A DNA stretch of 64,000 nt, taken from NCBI GenBank assembly GCA_002356455.1, contig AP017968.1, positions 496,001-560,000 of the forward strand, given 5' to 3'. Shown in pieces: positions 18,170-27,264 of the stretch. The number at the start of each line of letters is the position of its first letter. Position 1 is the stretch's first letter. The DNA comes from Fusobacterium varium. Its GTDB lineage: Bacteria > Fusobacteriota > Fusobacteriia > Fusobacteriales > Fusobacteriaceae. A program made the position numbers and the translations under genes. The notes under the pieces are model-generated. The model had not been told where the DNA came from. It was given only the letters and a program-made list of their open reading frames with translations, and did not search any database.

Positions 18170-19681
18170 TTAAATGTTATAATAAAGATTTTCTGTTGGA
18201 AATACTTGATCACAAGTAAGATCAATACCTAATTTTCTCAAAGTTTGTTCATCATTTCTGCCAAGTATATTAGTACTATGAGCTTGAGCACCTTTTAACA
18301 TATGTATTTTATCCATAGCAACTTGAGCCATTGGATTAGTTGCTGCAGAAATACTTAGAGCTATTAGTATTTCTTCACAATCAAGAGCTATATTTTTACT
18401 TTTAAAAGTTTTAGATTTTAAATTGATTATTGGTTCAAGTATAACAGGAGATATAAGAAGTATCTCATCATTTATATTTGCAAAATGTTTAATCGCATTA
18501 AGAATAGCAGCAGAAGCAGCATCCATTAATGCTGATTTTTTTCCGGTAACAATAGTACCATCAGAGAGTTCTAAAGCAATAGCAGAACAAATACCATTTT
18601 TATCATTATGTTCAGTTTTTAATTTAGTTAATCTTTCTCTAGCTACAGATACTACCTTTCTATCTTCTTCTTTTAAATTTAAAGATTCCATTATCATTTG
18701 TGTTCTCTGAAAAGTTTCCTTATCTACATAACCTTTTTTATATTCACAGCCAGTTTTAAAATATCTTCTTATTATTTCTTGTTTAGAAGCTTCTTTTACA
18801 ACATCATCATCAACTATTCCATAACCTACTCTGTTTACTCCCATATCTGTAGGAGATTTATACATAGATTCTTTTCCTGTTATTTTTTCTATTATTCTTT
18901 TTAATAGAGGAAAAGCTTCAATATCACGATTGTAGTTTATAGCTGTTTCTCCATAAGCTTCCAAATGGAAAGGGTCAATCATATTTACATCTTTAAGATC
19001 TACAGTAGCTGCTTCATATGCGATGTTTAAAGGGTGTTTAAGAGGTACATTCCACACAGGAAAAGTTTCAAATTTTGAATACCCTGCAAAAGTTCCTCTT
19101 CTGTATTCATGATACAACTGGCTCAGACAAGTAGCAAGTTTTCCACTTCCAGGTCCAGGAGCAGTAACAACAACTATAGGTTTAGTTGTTTCTATGTAAG
19201 GATTTTTTCCATATCCTTCATCACTGACTATTGTATCTATATCTGTAGGATACCCTTTAGTTGATCTGTGTTTGTACACTTTAATACCTCTACGCTCTAA
19301 TTTATTTATAAATAGAGTTGTAGCAGGCTGATCATCATATCTAGTGATAACTACGCTATTTACTGCTAATTGATATTCTCTAAGATCATCTATCAATCTG
19401 AAGACATCCATATCATAAGTAATTCCAAAGTCTCCTCTGATTTTATTTCTTTCTATATCCCCAGAGTATACACAGATAACAATTTCTACTTTTTCTTTTA
19501 ATCTGTGCAGTAGTTTTATTTTGGCATTTTCATCAAAACCAGGAAGAACTCTCTTGGCATGAAGGTCAAACAAAAGTTTTCCTCCAAATTCAAGGTATAA
19601 TTTATCAAAATTATTTACTCTTTCAAGAATATATTTTGATTGTTCTTCAAGATATTTATTATGATCAAATCCTATCTTCAT
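18170..19681 (-). CDS. DUF1846 domain-containing protein
   Basis: 503 residues, the usual full length of the DUF1846 family. It begins [14 protein letters not shown] and contains [12 protein letters not shown] near residue 170, a phosphate-loop-like segment, and the conserved D-P-F-H-L-E near 236. The family is widespread in Firmicutes and Fusobacteria; the structure is known but the function is not. ATG 19681 follows AAAGGAGAGATGA. It appears monocistronic. Confidence 0.88.
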   Translation of the reverse strand: MKIGFDHNKYLEEQSKYILERVNNFDKLYLEFGGKLLFDLHAKRVLPGFDENAKIKLLHRLKEKVEIVICVYSGDIERNKIRGDFGITYDMDVFRLIDDLREYQLAVNSVVITRYDDQPATTLFINKLERRGIKVYKHRSTKGYPTDIDTIVSDEGYGKNPYIETTKPIVVVTAPGPGSGKLATCLSQLYHEYRRGTFAGYSKFETFPVWNVPLKHPLNIAYEAATVDLKDVNMIDPFHLEAYGETAINYNRDIEAFPLLKRIIEKITGKESMYKSPTDMGVNRVGYGIVDDDVVKEASKQEIIRRYFKTGCEYKKGYVDKETFQRTQMIMESLNLKEEDRKVVSVARERLTKLKTEHNDKNGICSAIALELSDGTIVTGKKSALMDAASAAILNAIKHFANINDEILLISPVILEPIINLKSKTFKSKNIALDCEEILIALSISAATNPMAQVAMDKIHMLKGAQAHSTNILGRNDEQTLRKLGIDLTCDQVFPTENLYYNI

Positions 19682-19776
19682 TCATCTCTCCTTTAAAATT
19701 ATAAAAAATAAAAAACTAATTATTTTAATTTAAACGACTTTATATTTTAACATATTTATTAAAGAATTACTAGAGA

Positions 19777-20814
19777 TTATTTGAGTATAAAATCAATATA
19801 TTTATTTAATGATTCTCTTGTATTCCCATCTCTGCCAGTAGTTGAAGTGCTATGGAGGAGAGAGCTGATAATAGATTCCTCTACAGTTTCTATCACAGCA
19901 CGGAATATTGTGTCTATTCTATTTTCGTTGATTATTTTCATAGTTATAATATCTTTTTCTTCATAATGATTAATCTTATTTGCAGTAGTAAAAGCAATAA
20001 CAATATCACCACTTCCGTTACCAATATGTGAGCCAGTTCTGGCAAGTGAAACAGGAACTCTTTTAGAAATTCTTTTTAATTGTCTTTCATTCATTGGAAT
20101 ATCAGTAGCAAGAATAATTATAATGGAACCTTTTTCTAATTGTTCTTCATTTTCCAAAGAAATAATTTTATCTCCTAATTTTTTTCCATTTATTGTAAGA
20201 TCTTTTTTCAAACCAAAATTTGAAAGAACTATAGCTCCAATTGTATATTCTTTCTCATCTAAATTAACTATTCTGGAAGCTGAACCAATTCCGCCTTTTA
20301 GTTGGTAACAGCTCATTCCTGTACCAGCTCCTATATTACCTTCTTGAAATTGTATATCTGCATTTTCTATAGCTTGAAAAATATGTTCTTCTTTTACATG
20401 AAGCCCTCTTATGTCATTAAGATAGCCATCATTACATTCGCAAACTACAGGATTTATTGTTCCAGTAGTTATTCCAATGTCTTTATTATTTTTAAGCATA
20501 TATTTAATAAGAGCAGTAGAAGCGGTTCCTACACTTAGAGTATTTGTAAAAATGATGGGGGTTTCTAGTGTTCCCAATTCATTGATTTGTATTAGGCCAC
20601 AACTTTTTCCAAAGCCGTTTATTATGTAAGAGGAACATATAAGTTTTTCTTTAAATATATTTCCATCATGAGGAAGTAAAGCAGTAACCCCTGTTTTTAT
20701 CTTTCCATTGTTTAAAGTAGTATGACCAACTTTTATTCCTTTAACATCACTAATAAGATTGTTTTTTCCAGAAGGAAATTCTCCTATTTTTATATTTAAA
20801 TTTTCTACTCCCAT
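19777..20814 (-). CDS. P1-family (DmpA-type) peptidase
   Basis: 345 residues from ATG 20814, chosen because GGAGGT lies 4 bases upstream; the ATG at 20826 overlaps that ribosome site. DmpA-type enzymes are made as a precursor that cleaves itself before a serine. Here the site is R-T-G-S-H-I-G-N-G-S-G-D, with the predicted nucleophile at S268. Early family motifs include V-G-H-T-T near residue 29 and G-A-G-T-G-M-S near 162. It is predicted to be an N-terminal aminopeptidase or esterase with loose specificity, located in the cytoplasm as no signal peptide is seen. Confidence 0.88.
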   Translation of the reverse strand: MGVENLNIKIGEFPSGKNNLISDVKGIKVGHTTLNNGKIKTGVTALLPHDGNIFKEKLICSSYIINGFGKSCGLIQINELGTLETPIIFTNTLSVGTASTALIKYMLKNNKDIGITTGTINPVVCECNDGYLNDIRGLHVKEEHIFQAIENADIQFQEGNIGAGTGMSCYQLKGGIGSASRIVNLDEKEYTIGAIVLSNFGLKKDLTINGKKLGDKIISLENEEQLEKGSIIIILATDIPMNERQLKRISKRVPVSLARTGSHIGNGSGDIVIAFTTANKINHYEEKDIITMKIINENRIDTIFRAVIETVEESIISSLLHSTSTTGRDGNTRESLNKYIDFILK

Positions 20815-20946
20815 AACTACCTCCATTTTACAATTATTATAATTATAACTTAAATATTAAAGTATTTGAAGTAGAAATTAAAAAAGGAAAACCAATGAAA
20901 ATTATATAAGACTTATATAGAAACTATTTTATTAAAAGGAGGAAAA

Positions 20947-21570
20947 ATGAATACTTATGAAATATTTACTGAAACATTGATGCTTGTAGCAGTGCTCAAT
21001 CCATTTGGAAATGTTCCTCTTTTTGTAGGAATGACAGAAAAAATGGAAAAGGAAACAAGAAAAAAACTTTTTAAAACTATAGCTGTAACTGGTTTTTTTA
21101 TAATGTGGTTATTCAGCTTAGTGGGAGAATTTCTGATGACAAATTTTTATAGAATAGATATGAAAGAACTAAAAATGGCGGGTGGAATGATTCTTGTTGT
21201 GATGGCTTTTAGAAATTTGATTTTTTCAATAGGAAAACAGGATACACAACAAGATAAAATATCACCAGAGGATCAAATAAAAAGGGCTGTAATACCAATG
21301 GCATTTCCAATGATGGTAGGACCTGGAAGTTTAACTACTGTGTTAATACTAAAAGCAGAAAAAGGAACTATGATGACAAGCTTTTCTATTCTGATAGCTT
21401 TTATACTCATATATTTAACTTTTATTATTGGAAATTATTTGGAAAAAATAGTAGGAACGCTAGTATTATATATTTTATCCAGAGTAATGCAGATATTTAT
21501 TATGTCTATAGGTATAAGAATATTTTTTAGTGGGCTTATGGGAATATTGCAGGCTCATATGGTTCTTTAA
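20947..21570 (+). CDS. MarC-family membrane protein
   Basis: 207 residues with six hydrophobic segments. The family signature is present: L-N-P-F-G-N-V-P-L-F near residue 18 and P-M-A-F-P-M-M-V-G-P-G-S-L-T near 114. MarC proteins are inner-membrane proteins of uncertain function, once linked to antibiotic resistance. ATG 20947 follows AAAGGAGGAAAA. It ends 9 bases before the promoter of the fluoride-riboswitch unit, so it is probably separate from the antiporter downstream. Confidence 0.88.
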   Translation: MNTYEIFTETLMLVAVLNPFGNVPLFVGMTEKMEKETRKKLFKTIAVTGFFIMWLFSLVGEFLMTNFYRIDMKELKMAGGMILVVMAFRNLIFSIGKQDTQQDKISPEDQIKRAVIPMAFPMMVGPGSLTTVLILKAEKGTMMTSFSILIAFILIYLTFIIGNYLEKIVGTLVLYILSRVMQIFIMSIGIRIFFSGLMGILQAHMVL

Positions 21571-21579
21571 TGAGAATAG

Positions 21580-21608
21580 TTGACAAAAATAAATAAAAGT
21601 GATAATAT
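21580..21608 (+). promoter_or_regulatory. Promoter of the fluoride-riboswitch transcript
   Basis: TTGACA at 21580-21585 is followed after 17 bases by TAATAT, or after 15 by GATAAT. Transcription would begin about 15 bases before the aptamer. Confidence 0.65.
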
Positions 21609-21627
21609 AAATTGAAAATTTAATATT

Positions 21628-21691
21628 TTGGGAATGAGGTTCTCCCTTTGTGACAACACAAAAACCGCTTATAAGCTGATGACTTCTGCAT
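21628..21691 (+). ncRNA. Fluoride riboswitch (crcB RNA motif)
   Basis: The aptamer is recognised by its conserved blocks: GGGAATGAGGTTCTCCC at 21630-21646, then AACCGCT near 21663, and AGCTGATGACTTCTGC near 21674-21689. They correspond to the GGcgAUGAGGcccGCC and GCUGAUGrCcUCU parts of the fluoride riboswitch, which forms a pseudoknot around one fluoride ion and metal ions. The aptamer's 3' strand is shared with the terminator at 21675-21724, so fluoride binding should prevent termination and turn on the downstream antiporter. Fluoride riboswitches upstream of cation/proton antiporters are an established arrangement. Confidence 0.92.
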
Positions 21692-21724
21692 TTTTTTGTT
21701 ATGCAGATTCATCAGCTTTTTTTA
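21675..21724 (+). terminator. Expression-platform terminator of the fluoride riboswitch
   Basis: GCTGATGACTTCTGCAT (21675-21691) pairs with ATGCAGATTCATCAGC (21701-21716) and is followed by eight T residues. Its left arm is the conserved last strand of the aptamer, making aptamer and terminator mutually exclusive. Confidence 0.92.
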
Positions 21725-21738
21725 TTAAAGGAGGTAAC

Positions 21739-22917
21739 ATGTTAACAAGTCTGGCATTTATATTTTTATTAGGATTGATATTAGGTTCTTTATTTACTAA
21801 ATTGAAGCTTCCAGCTCTTTTGGGCATGATAATAACTGGAATAATATTAGGACCATATGTTTTAAATCTTTTGGATAGTTCAATACTTTCAATATCTTCA
21901 AGTCTTAGACAGCTGGCTTTAGTTATAATTCTTACAAGAGCAGGATTGGCAATGGATATAGAGGATTTAAAAAAAGCAGGAAGACCAGCTTTTCTTATGT
22001 GTTTTTTACCAGCATTATTTGAAATAACAGGAACTGTTCTTATAGCTCCAAAACTTTTAGGAATAACAGTTTTGGAAGCTGCTATAATAGGAAGTGTAAT
22101 AGCGGCAGTATCTCCAGCAGTTGTAGTTCCTAGAATGCTGAAATTAATAGAGGAAAAAAGGGGAACAGGAAAAAGTATCCCTCAGCTTATAATGGCAGGA
22201 GCTTCTGTAGATGATGTATTTGTTATTGTACTATTCACTTCATTTTTGGGATTTGAAAAAGGAGGGGAATTATCAGCAATAAAACTTGTATATGTTCCTG
22301 TTTCGATAATAGTTGGAATAATAGTTGGTTTGATTGCAGGATATATTTTAGTGAGATTATTTAAAAAGTTTCATATGAGAGATTCTGTAAAGGTAGTTAT
22401 TTTATTGAGTGTGTCATTTTTACTCCTCGAACTTGAAAAAAAAATAGGAGAAAAGGTTCCTTTCTCTGCCTTGATAGCAGTTATGAGTATAGGAGTAGGG
22501 ATTTTAAAAAATTATGATATTCTTGCAAAAAGACTTTCGGCAAAGTTTTCAAAATTATGGGTAGCTGCTGAAATTCTTCTTTTTGTACTGGTAGGAGCAA
22601 CAGTAGATATAAAATATGCTGTTGCAGCAGGAGTATTAGCATTGATATTGATACTGGGAGCATTAATTTTCAGAATGGCAGGAGTTTTTTGCTGTCTGTT
22701 AGGAAGCAGACTTGATACAAAGGAAAGAGTTTTTACAATGATGGCCTATACACCTAAAGCAACTGTGCAGGCAGCTATTGGAGGGATACCTTTAGCTATG
22801 GGACTTGCATGTGGAGAACTTACTTTAACAATAGCAGTTCTTTCTATATTGGTAACTGCTCCATTGGGTGCAGCAGCAGTGGATTATAGTTATAAAAAAC
22901 TTCTCAAACAAGAATAA
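21739..22917 (+). CDS. Cation:proton antiporter under fluoride-riboswitch control
   Basis: 392 residues from ATG 21739, which follows AAAGGAGGTAAC right after the riboswitch terminator. An upstream in-frame start would lie inside the aptamer and is rejected. About 12 membrane segments fit the CPA fold: T-R-A-G-L-A-M-D-I near residue 67 and A-G-A-S-V-D-D-V near 151, the paired aspartates expected at the ion site. In other bacteria such antiporters under this riboswitch are thought to aid survival in fluoride, alongside CrcB/Fluc or CLC-F exporters. No such exporter is in this window. A terminator follows immediately. Confidence 0.9.
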   Translation: MLTSLAFIFLLGLILGSLFTKLKLPALLGMIITGIILGPYVLNLLDSSILSISSSLRQLALVIILTRAGLAMDIEDLKKAGRPAFLMCFLPALFEITGTVLIAPKLLGITVLEAAIIGSVIAAVSPAVVVPRMLKLIEEKRGTGKSIPQLIMAGASVDDVFVIVLFTSFLGFEKGGELSAIKLVYVPVSIIVGIIVGLIAGYILVRLFKKFHMRDSVKVVILLSVSFLLLELEKKIGEKVPFSALIAVMSIGVGILKNYDILAKRLSAKFSKLWVAAEILLFVLVGATVDIKYAVAAGVLALILILGALIFRMAGVFCCLLGSRLDTKERVFTMMAYTPKATVQAAIGGIPLAMGLACGELTLTIAVLSILVTAPLGAAAVDYSYKKLLKQE

Positions 22918-22920
22918 TAA

Positions 22921-22958
22921 AAAAGAGAGTTGTTCCAATATGAACAGCTCTCTTTTTT
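22921..22958 (+). terminator. Terminator after the riboswitch-controlled antiporter
   Basis: AAAAGAGAGTTGTTC and GAACAGCTCTCTTTT pair with one G-T pair and are followed by T residues. Confidence 0.88.
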
Positions 22959-23055
22959 ATCTATATATAAAACATCTTGGGGAAAGATTTATTTATGTTT
23001 AAAATATACCATTGTTTTATGGCAATTCTGTTACAGATAAAAGAAATAATAATAT

Positions 23056-23838
23056 TTATAAAACATATTTTTTTATAGCTTTTATTACACCATTATTATT
23101 GTTGCTTTCAGCTGTAAAGTTAGAATGTGCTTTCAAAAGAGGATGAGCATTTTCCATAGCAAAACTGTACTTTCCTGTAGACATCATTTCAAGATCATTT
23201 AAATAATCTCCAAATATCATTGTTTCATCATATGATATATCAAGTTTTTTCTGAATCATCTCAACAGCTTTTCCTTTATTAGCATCAGACATCATAATGT
23301 CCAACCATATTTTTCCTGAAACAACTACTTTGTATTTATTTTCAAATTTTTTAAAATGAGTATAGCAGTTTTTTTCAGAACCCATAAAATCACACACAGC
23401 TAATTTTAAAATATCATCTTCCACTTTTGTAATATCATCAACTATTTGCAGTTCAGTATAATATTTTTTAAATTCTTCCATAAATTTTTCATTGCAAGGT
23501 TCTATATATGCAGACTTTTTTCCACAAAGTACCACATGAGTTCTCTCTATTCCTCTAGAAGCTTCTATAAGTTTCCCAGCTTCTTCTTTTGGAATTGTAT
23601 TAACATACAATTCTTTATTTTTATACATAACATAAGTACCATTTTCAGCTATAAAAAGCATATCATCTTTGATAGGAGCAAATCTTTGGAGAAGATTATA
23701 ATATTGTCTTCCACTTGCAGCAGCAAAGATGATATCTTTTTTATTAAGTTTTTTTTCAAGTTCCCAAAATTCTTCATTTATATTGTTGTTATCATCAAGA
23801 AGAGTTCCATCCATATCTGTAATAATCAATTTTATCAT
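23056..23838 (-). CDS. Cof-type HAD-IIB family phosphatase
   Basis: 260 residues. Motif I is I-T-D-M-D-G-T-L-L-D-D (D8, D10). Motif II includes the serine of A-A-S-G-R-Q near residue 43. Motif IV is I-F-G-D-Y-L-N-D-L-E-M near 209, typical for Cof-type enzymes that dephosphorylate sugar phosphates or cofactors such as pyridoxal phosphate. The cap between residues 85 and 185 is the C2B type. The substrate cannot be predicted. It is on the minus strand and probably monocistronic. Confidence 0.9.
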   Translation of the reverse strand: MIKLIITDMDGTLLDDNNNINEEFWELEKKLNKKDIIFAAASGRQYYNLLQRFAPIKDDMLFIAENGTYVMYKNKELYVNTIPKEEAGKLIEASRGIERTHVVLCGKKSAYIEPCNEKFMEEFKKYYTELQIVDDITKVEDDILKLAVCDFMGSEKNCYTHFKKFENKYKVVVSGKIWLDIMMSDANKGKAVEMIQKKLDISYDETMIFGDYLNDLEMMSTGKYSFAMENAHPLLKAHSNFTAESNNNNGVIKAIKKYVL

Positions 23839-23989
23839 TTATATCTACCTTTCCATACGATTTTTCTTTATTTTATCATATTAAAGATAAAAATTGGAAA
23901 AATTTTGATATATAAGAAAAATTTATTTTTTCATGAATGTTTTGAGAACTAAAGGTTTATATTTTGAGTGGAATGTGTATAGAAAATAA

Positions 23990-25321
23990 TTAAACTCTAA
24001 CAGCTTCATATTTATGCATATATTTTCTGATGAAATAAAAAGATGAAACAAGAGTAACTAATTCAGCAGCAGGAACAGACCACCATATACCAACTGTACC
24101 AAATACTTTGGGAAGAACTATAAGAAATAACCCTATAAGAATAACACCTCTTAAAATAGTTATTGTAGTGGAGATTTTAACTTTTTTTACAGCAGTAAAA
24201 TATCCAGCTGTAACTATATTCAGTCCATTAATTATATAAGCAAAGCTATAAACAGTAAGGGCGTATTTTGTCATTTTAAATGTTTCTATATCATTTAAGA
24301 AAGTTGATATTATTTTTTCTGAAAGAATATTTATGCTTCCATAAAAAATTATTCCTGTAGCTATTATCATTAATAAACTTATTTTTAAAGTTTTTATTAC
24401 ATTTGCATATTTTTTTGCTCCAAGATTAAAACTGACAATAGGCTGTATTCCTTGACTGAATCCAATCATAGTCATAACAACAAAAGAAGAAATATACCCA
24501 ATTATACCAAAAGCAGAAACTCCTTTTTCTCCCAGTTCTTTTATTATGACAATATTAAAAATAAATATGGCAATACCAGTAGAAACTTCTGCTAGAAATT
24601 CAGCAAAACCTATTTTAGAAATTTTTAATAAATCTTTAAAAGAATATTTTAATTTTATAAATTTTATTTTCTTGGTTTTGAACAATATATAAAAAAGAAG
24701 CATAGAAGTAGATGTAAGTTGTGACATTCCAGTAGCAAAAGCAGCTCCTTTTATTCCATAAGGATATACAACAACAAAAAGATAGTCTAAAAATATGTTT
24801 ATAATTCCTCCAGTCATAACACAGACAGCAGGATAAACTGGATTACCATCTACTTTTATATAAATTTCAAGAGCATAACCGACCATATAGCAGGTGCAGA
24901 ATAAAATAACAACACTCATGTAATCTTTTACATATGGGAATAATACACCACCACCACCTAAAAAATGAATAATGGGGTCTATAAATATTGTTATAAGTAT
25001 AGAAAGAATTATTCCAAAAGCAGCCAAAGATAAAGTTGCTGTAGTAAATATTTTATTCCCAGCTGTTCAGTCACCTTCACCAAAATGTATTGCTATCATT
25101 GTTGAACTTCCAACAGCTATCATTATTCCAACAGCGAATGTGAAGTTGATAAGAGGCATAGTAATATTTACTCCTGCAAGACCTAGAGGACCTACATATT
25201 TTCCAATGAAGATACCATCTACCATAGTATAAATAGTGAACATCCACATAGAGATTACAGAAGGTATACTATACCTCAGTATGGTCCTTATTAATGAATT
25301 TTTTTCTTTCATATAAATCAC
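23990..25321 (-). pseudogene. MATE-family efflux transporter, interrupted by in-frame TGA
   Basis: On the minus strand the frame begins at ATG 25321 after AAAGGAGTGATTTAT and reads 84 residues of a MATE transporter, including V-D-G-I-F-I-G-K-Y-V-G near residue 30. It meets TGA at 25067-25069, right after H-F-G-E-G-D. The same frame then continues to 23990 with the rest of the transporter. Full read-through would give about 443 residues, a normal MATE length. One base change (for example from AGA or TGG) explains it. The intact downstream part could be re-initiated only poorly. The divergent MerR regulator and its operator are intact, so the loss looks recent, or the base is an error. Confidence 0.85.
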
Positions 25322-25341
25322 TCCTTTTAATATTTGATTAT

Positions 25342-25372
25342 ATTTTAAACCTTAGAACGATTCTAAGGTCAA
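25342..25372 (-). promoter_or_regulatory. MerR-type promoter and operator for the MATE gene
   Basis: On the minus strand TTGACC (25367-25372) and TAAAAT (25342-25347) are separated by 19 bases, the over-long spacer typical of MerR-activated promoters. The spacer is filled by a perfect inverted repeat, ACCTTAGAA and TTCTAAGGT around a CGA centre (25349-25369). The divergent MerR gene has a TATAAT at 25384-25389 whose -35 region falls in the same repeat, implying autoregulation. Confidence 0.9.
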
Positions 25373-25432
25373 GGGAAATATGATATAATTAAAAGAAAAA
25401 ATTTAATTTACAGAGTTTAATGAGAGGATATT

Positions 25433-26239
25433 ATGAAAAAATTGTATAAAATTGGAGAGATAAGCAAACTTTATAATATAAGCAGTGATATATTAAGGCA
25501 TTATGAAAAAATAGGATTGATTATTCCTGATGCGAGAGATGAAAATGGATACAGATACTATTCTCAAAAGCAAATATGGAAATTAAATAATATAAGAAAT
25601 TTAAGAAATTTAGGAGTTGGATTAAAAGAAATAACAGAATTTATGGAGGATAGAAATTTAATAAAAACAAAAGAGGTAATAGATTTTCAGCTGATAAAAA
25701 TAGAGGAAAAATTAAAAAAATTTTCTGAATTAAAAAAAGAGCTTGAGGATAAGAAAAAAAATATAGAATACTTTGAAGAATTTAAAGAATATGAAAAGCC
25801 TGTGTTAAGAGAAATCGATAAAAGATATATTCTATATAAAAAGGGAAATTTTCATGAAGAATGGGAAATAGATTTTGAACTAAAAAAATTAAAAAAGAAA
25901 CTTCCAGATGATAATGACTTTATTTTTACTGAGAGTGAAGTTGGAACTACTATTTTAAAAGAAAATTGGAAAAATGATAAATATCTTGATTACAGCAGTA
26001 CATTTGTAATAACGACAGATAAAACAGAAAATATAATTGAAAAAGGATTGTATTTAACTTTTGTATTTAAAGGAAGTTATGAAAAAGTAAAAGAACATTA
26101 TACTTTTTTAAAAGAATATATAAAAATGAATAATCTTACTGTAACAGGAGATATAATTGAAATATACCATATAGAGATACATATTACAGACAATGTAAAT
26201 GAATATGTCACTGAAATTCAAATACCTATAAAAAAATAG
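25433..26239 (+). CDS. MerR-family regulator with effector-binding domain
   Basis: 268 residues. The N-terminal winged helix-turn-helix is typical of MerR: Y-K-I-G-E-I-S-K-L-Y-N-I-S near residue 5, then L-R-H-Y-E-K-I-G-L-I and Y-R-Y-Y-S. A coiled-coil dimerisation helix rich in K and E spans about 80-125. The C-terminal 140 residues resemble a GyrI-like small-molecule binding domain, as in BmrR-type multidrug sensors. It lies divergent to the MATE gene and the shared operator makes it the obvious activator of that pump. ATG 25433 follows GAGAGGATATT. Confidence 0.9.
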   Translation: MKKLYKIGEISKLYNISSDILRHYEKIGLIIPDARDENGYRYYSQKQIWKLNNIRNLRNLGVGLKEITEFMEDRNLIKTKEVIDFQLIKIEEKLKKFSELKKELEDKKKNIEYFEEFKEYEKPVLREIDKRYILYKKGNFHEEWEIDFELKKLKKKLPDDNDFIFTESEVGTTILKENWKNDKYLDYSSTFVITTDKTENIIEKGLYLTFVFKGSYEKVKEHYTFLKEYIKMNNLTVTGDIIEIYHIEIHITDNVNEYVTEIQIPIKK

Positions 26240-26249
26240 TATTATCCTT

Positions 26250-26277
26250 TTGAAAATAATAAAAAATAAGTTATAAT
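26250..26277 (+). promoter_or_regulatory. Promoter of the Hint-domain gene
   Basis: TTGAAA at 26250-26255 and TATAAT at 26272-26277 with a 16-base spacer lie about 50 bases upstream of the Hint gene, which therefore has its own transcript. Confidence 0.6.
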
Positions 26278-26328
26278 TGTATTAAGGGAAAAGGGGTTAT
26301 ATTTATTATTTATGGAGGATGATGTGTA

Positions 26329-26733
26329 ATGTGCTTAGAAGAAAATACTAAAATATTCATGGCTGATGGATCACAGAAACCTATTAAGGAAATAAGAATA
26401 GGAGATATGATAATGTGTGATTCAGGAGAACCTAAAATAGTGAGAAATGTATGGCAGGGAAGGGAAGAACATATGATGTGTATAGAACTGAAAAATGGTT
26501 CAAAAATTATACTTACAGAAAACCACCCTGTAAAAACTATATTTGGAATGAAAAAAGCAAGTGAAATAAATGAAGATGATGAGATATTAACAACTTATGG
26601 GGATAAATCTAAAATTGCTTCAATAAGTTGTATTGAATACAATGGAAGGGTTTATAATTTAGATATTTCTGGAAATTTTATGATGGCTGAAGGTATAGCT
26701 GTTGGAGATTTTGAAGTACAAAATAGAAGATAG
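26329..26733 (+). CDS. Stand-alone Hint (hedgehog/intein) domain protein
   Basis: 134 residues forming only a Hint domain. The catalytic cysteine of block A is residue 2, directly after the initiator methionine (M-C-L-E-E-N-T-K-I-F-M-A-D-G). Block B is T63-E-N-H66, with the T-x-x-H that activates the first splice bond. The last block (G-R-V-Y-N-L-D-I near 106) is present but the terminal His-Asn pair of true inteins is missing, the end reading A-V-G-D-F-E-V-Q-N. With no N-terminal extein and no His-Asn, splicing is not possible. Removal of Met1 would expose Cys2 as an N-terminal thiol. ATG 26329 follows ATGGAGGATGATGTGTA. Function unknown. Confidence 0.82.
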   Translation: MCLEENTKIFMADGSQKPIKEIRIGDMIMCDSGEPKIVRNVWQGREEHMMCIELKNGSKIILTENHPVKTIFGMKKASEINEDDEILTTYGDKSKIASISCIEYNGRVYNLDISGNFMMAEGIAVGDFEVQNRR

Positions 26734-26736
26734 TAA

Positions 26737-26777
26737 TAAAAAAGACTGTAGAAAGTAAATCAACTACAGTCTTTTTT
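26737..26777. terminator. Bidirectional terminator between Hint gene and flavodoxin
   Basis: AAAAAAGACTGTAG and CTACAGTCTTTTTT form a perfect 14-bp stem around a 13-base loop. It serves both convergent genes. Confidence 0.9.
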
Positions 26778-26787
26778 ATTTATATAA

Positions 26788-27264
26788 TTATTTTAATTTT
26801 TCAACCCATGCAGCTATTCTTTCATCAGTAAGGTTACTTTGGTTATTTTCATCAATAACAAGACCTAAGAACTCACCATCATCTGCACCTTTTGAATCTG
26901 AGAACGAGTATCCATCAGTCGAAGTTTTTCCTATAAGAGTGATTCCTTTACCTTTTATTTCATCATAGATTATTCCTATTCCATCAACAAAAGTGTCTCC
27001 AAATCCTTCTTGATCTCCTACACCTATTAAGGCTATTTTCTTTCCAGCAAGGTCCATTGTTTTTAATTTATCAAGAGGATCAAACCAGTCATCTTGAAGA
27101 TCTCCCATACCCCATGTAGATGTAGCCAGGATAGCTAGATCATAATCTTTTATTTTATCAATATCAGATGCTGGCATAACATCTGCATTTAATAGTTTTC
27201 CTACTCTTTCAGAAATATCTTGAGTGACTCCAGTTGTACTTCCATAAAAAATTCCAGTTTTCAT
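26788..27264 (-). CDS. Flavodoxin
   Basis: 158 residues, a short-to-medium flavodoxin. The FMN phosphate loop is G-S-T-T-G-V-T-Q near residue 8. The isoalloxazine-flanking loops are S-T-W-G-M-G-D-L-Q near 49 with its tryptophan, and G-V-G-D-Q-E-G-F-G-D near 82. It carries electrons at low potential in place of ferredoxin. In this organism it could exchange electrons with the 2-oxoacid:ferredoxin oxidoreductase encoded downstream. ATG 27264 follows AAAGGAGAGTTATAATT on the minus strand. Confidence 0.93.
   Translation of the reverse strand: MKTGIFYGSTTGVTQDISERVGKLLNADVMPASDIDKIKDYDLAILATSTWGMGDLQDDWFDPLDKLKTMDLAGKKIALIGVGDQEGFGDTFVDGIGIIYDEIKGKGITLIGKTSTDGYSFSDSKGADDGEFLGLVIDENNQSNLTDERIAAWVEKLK

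Noticed and set aside
21628-21738. In-frame upstream extension of the fluoride-regulated antiporter
   Set aside because: The extension lies entirely inside the riboswitch aptamer and terminator; the ribosome site AAAGGAGG at 21728-21735 fixes the start at 21739.
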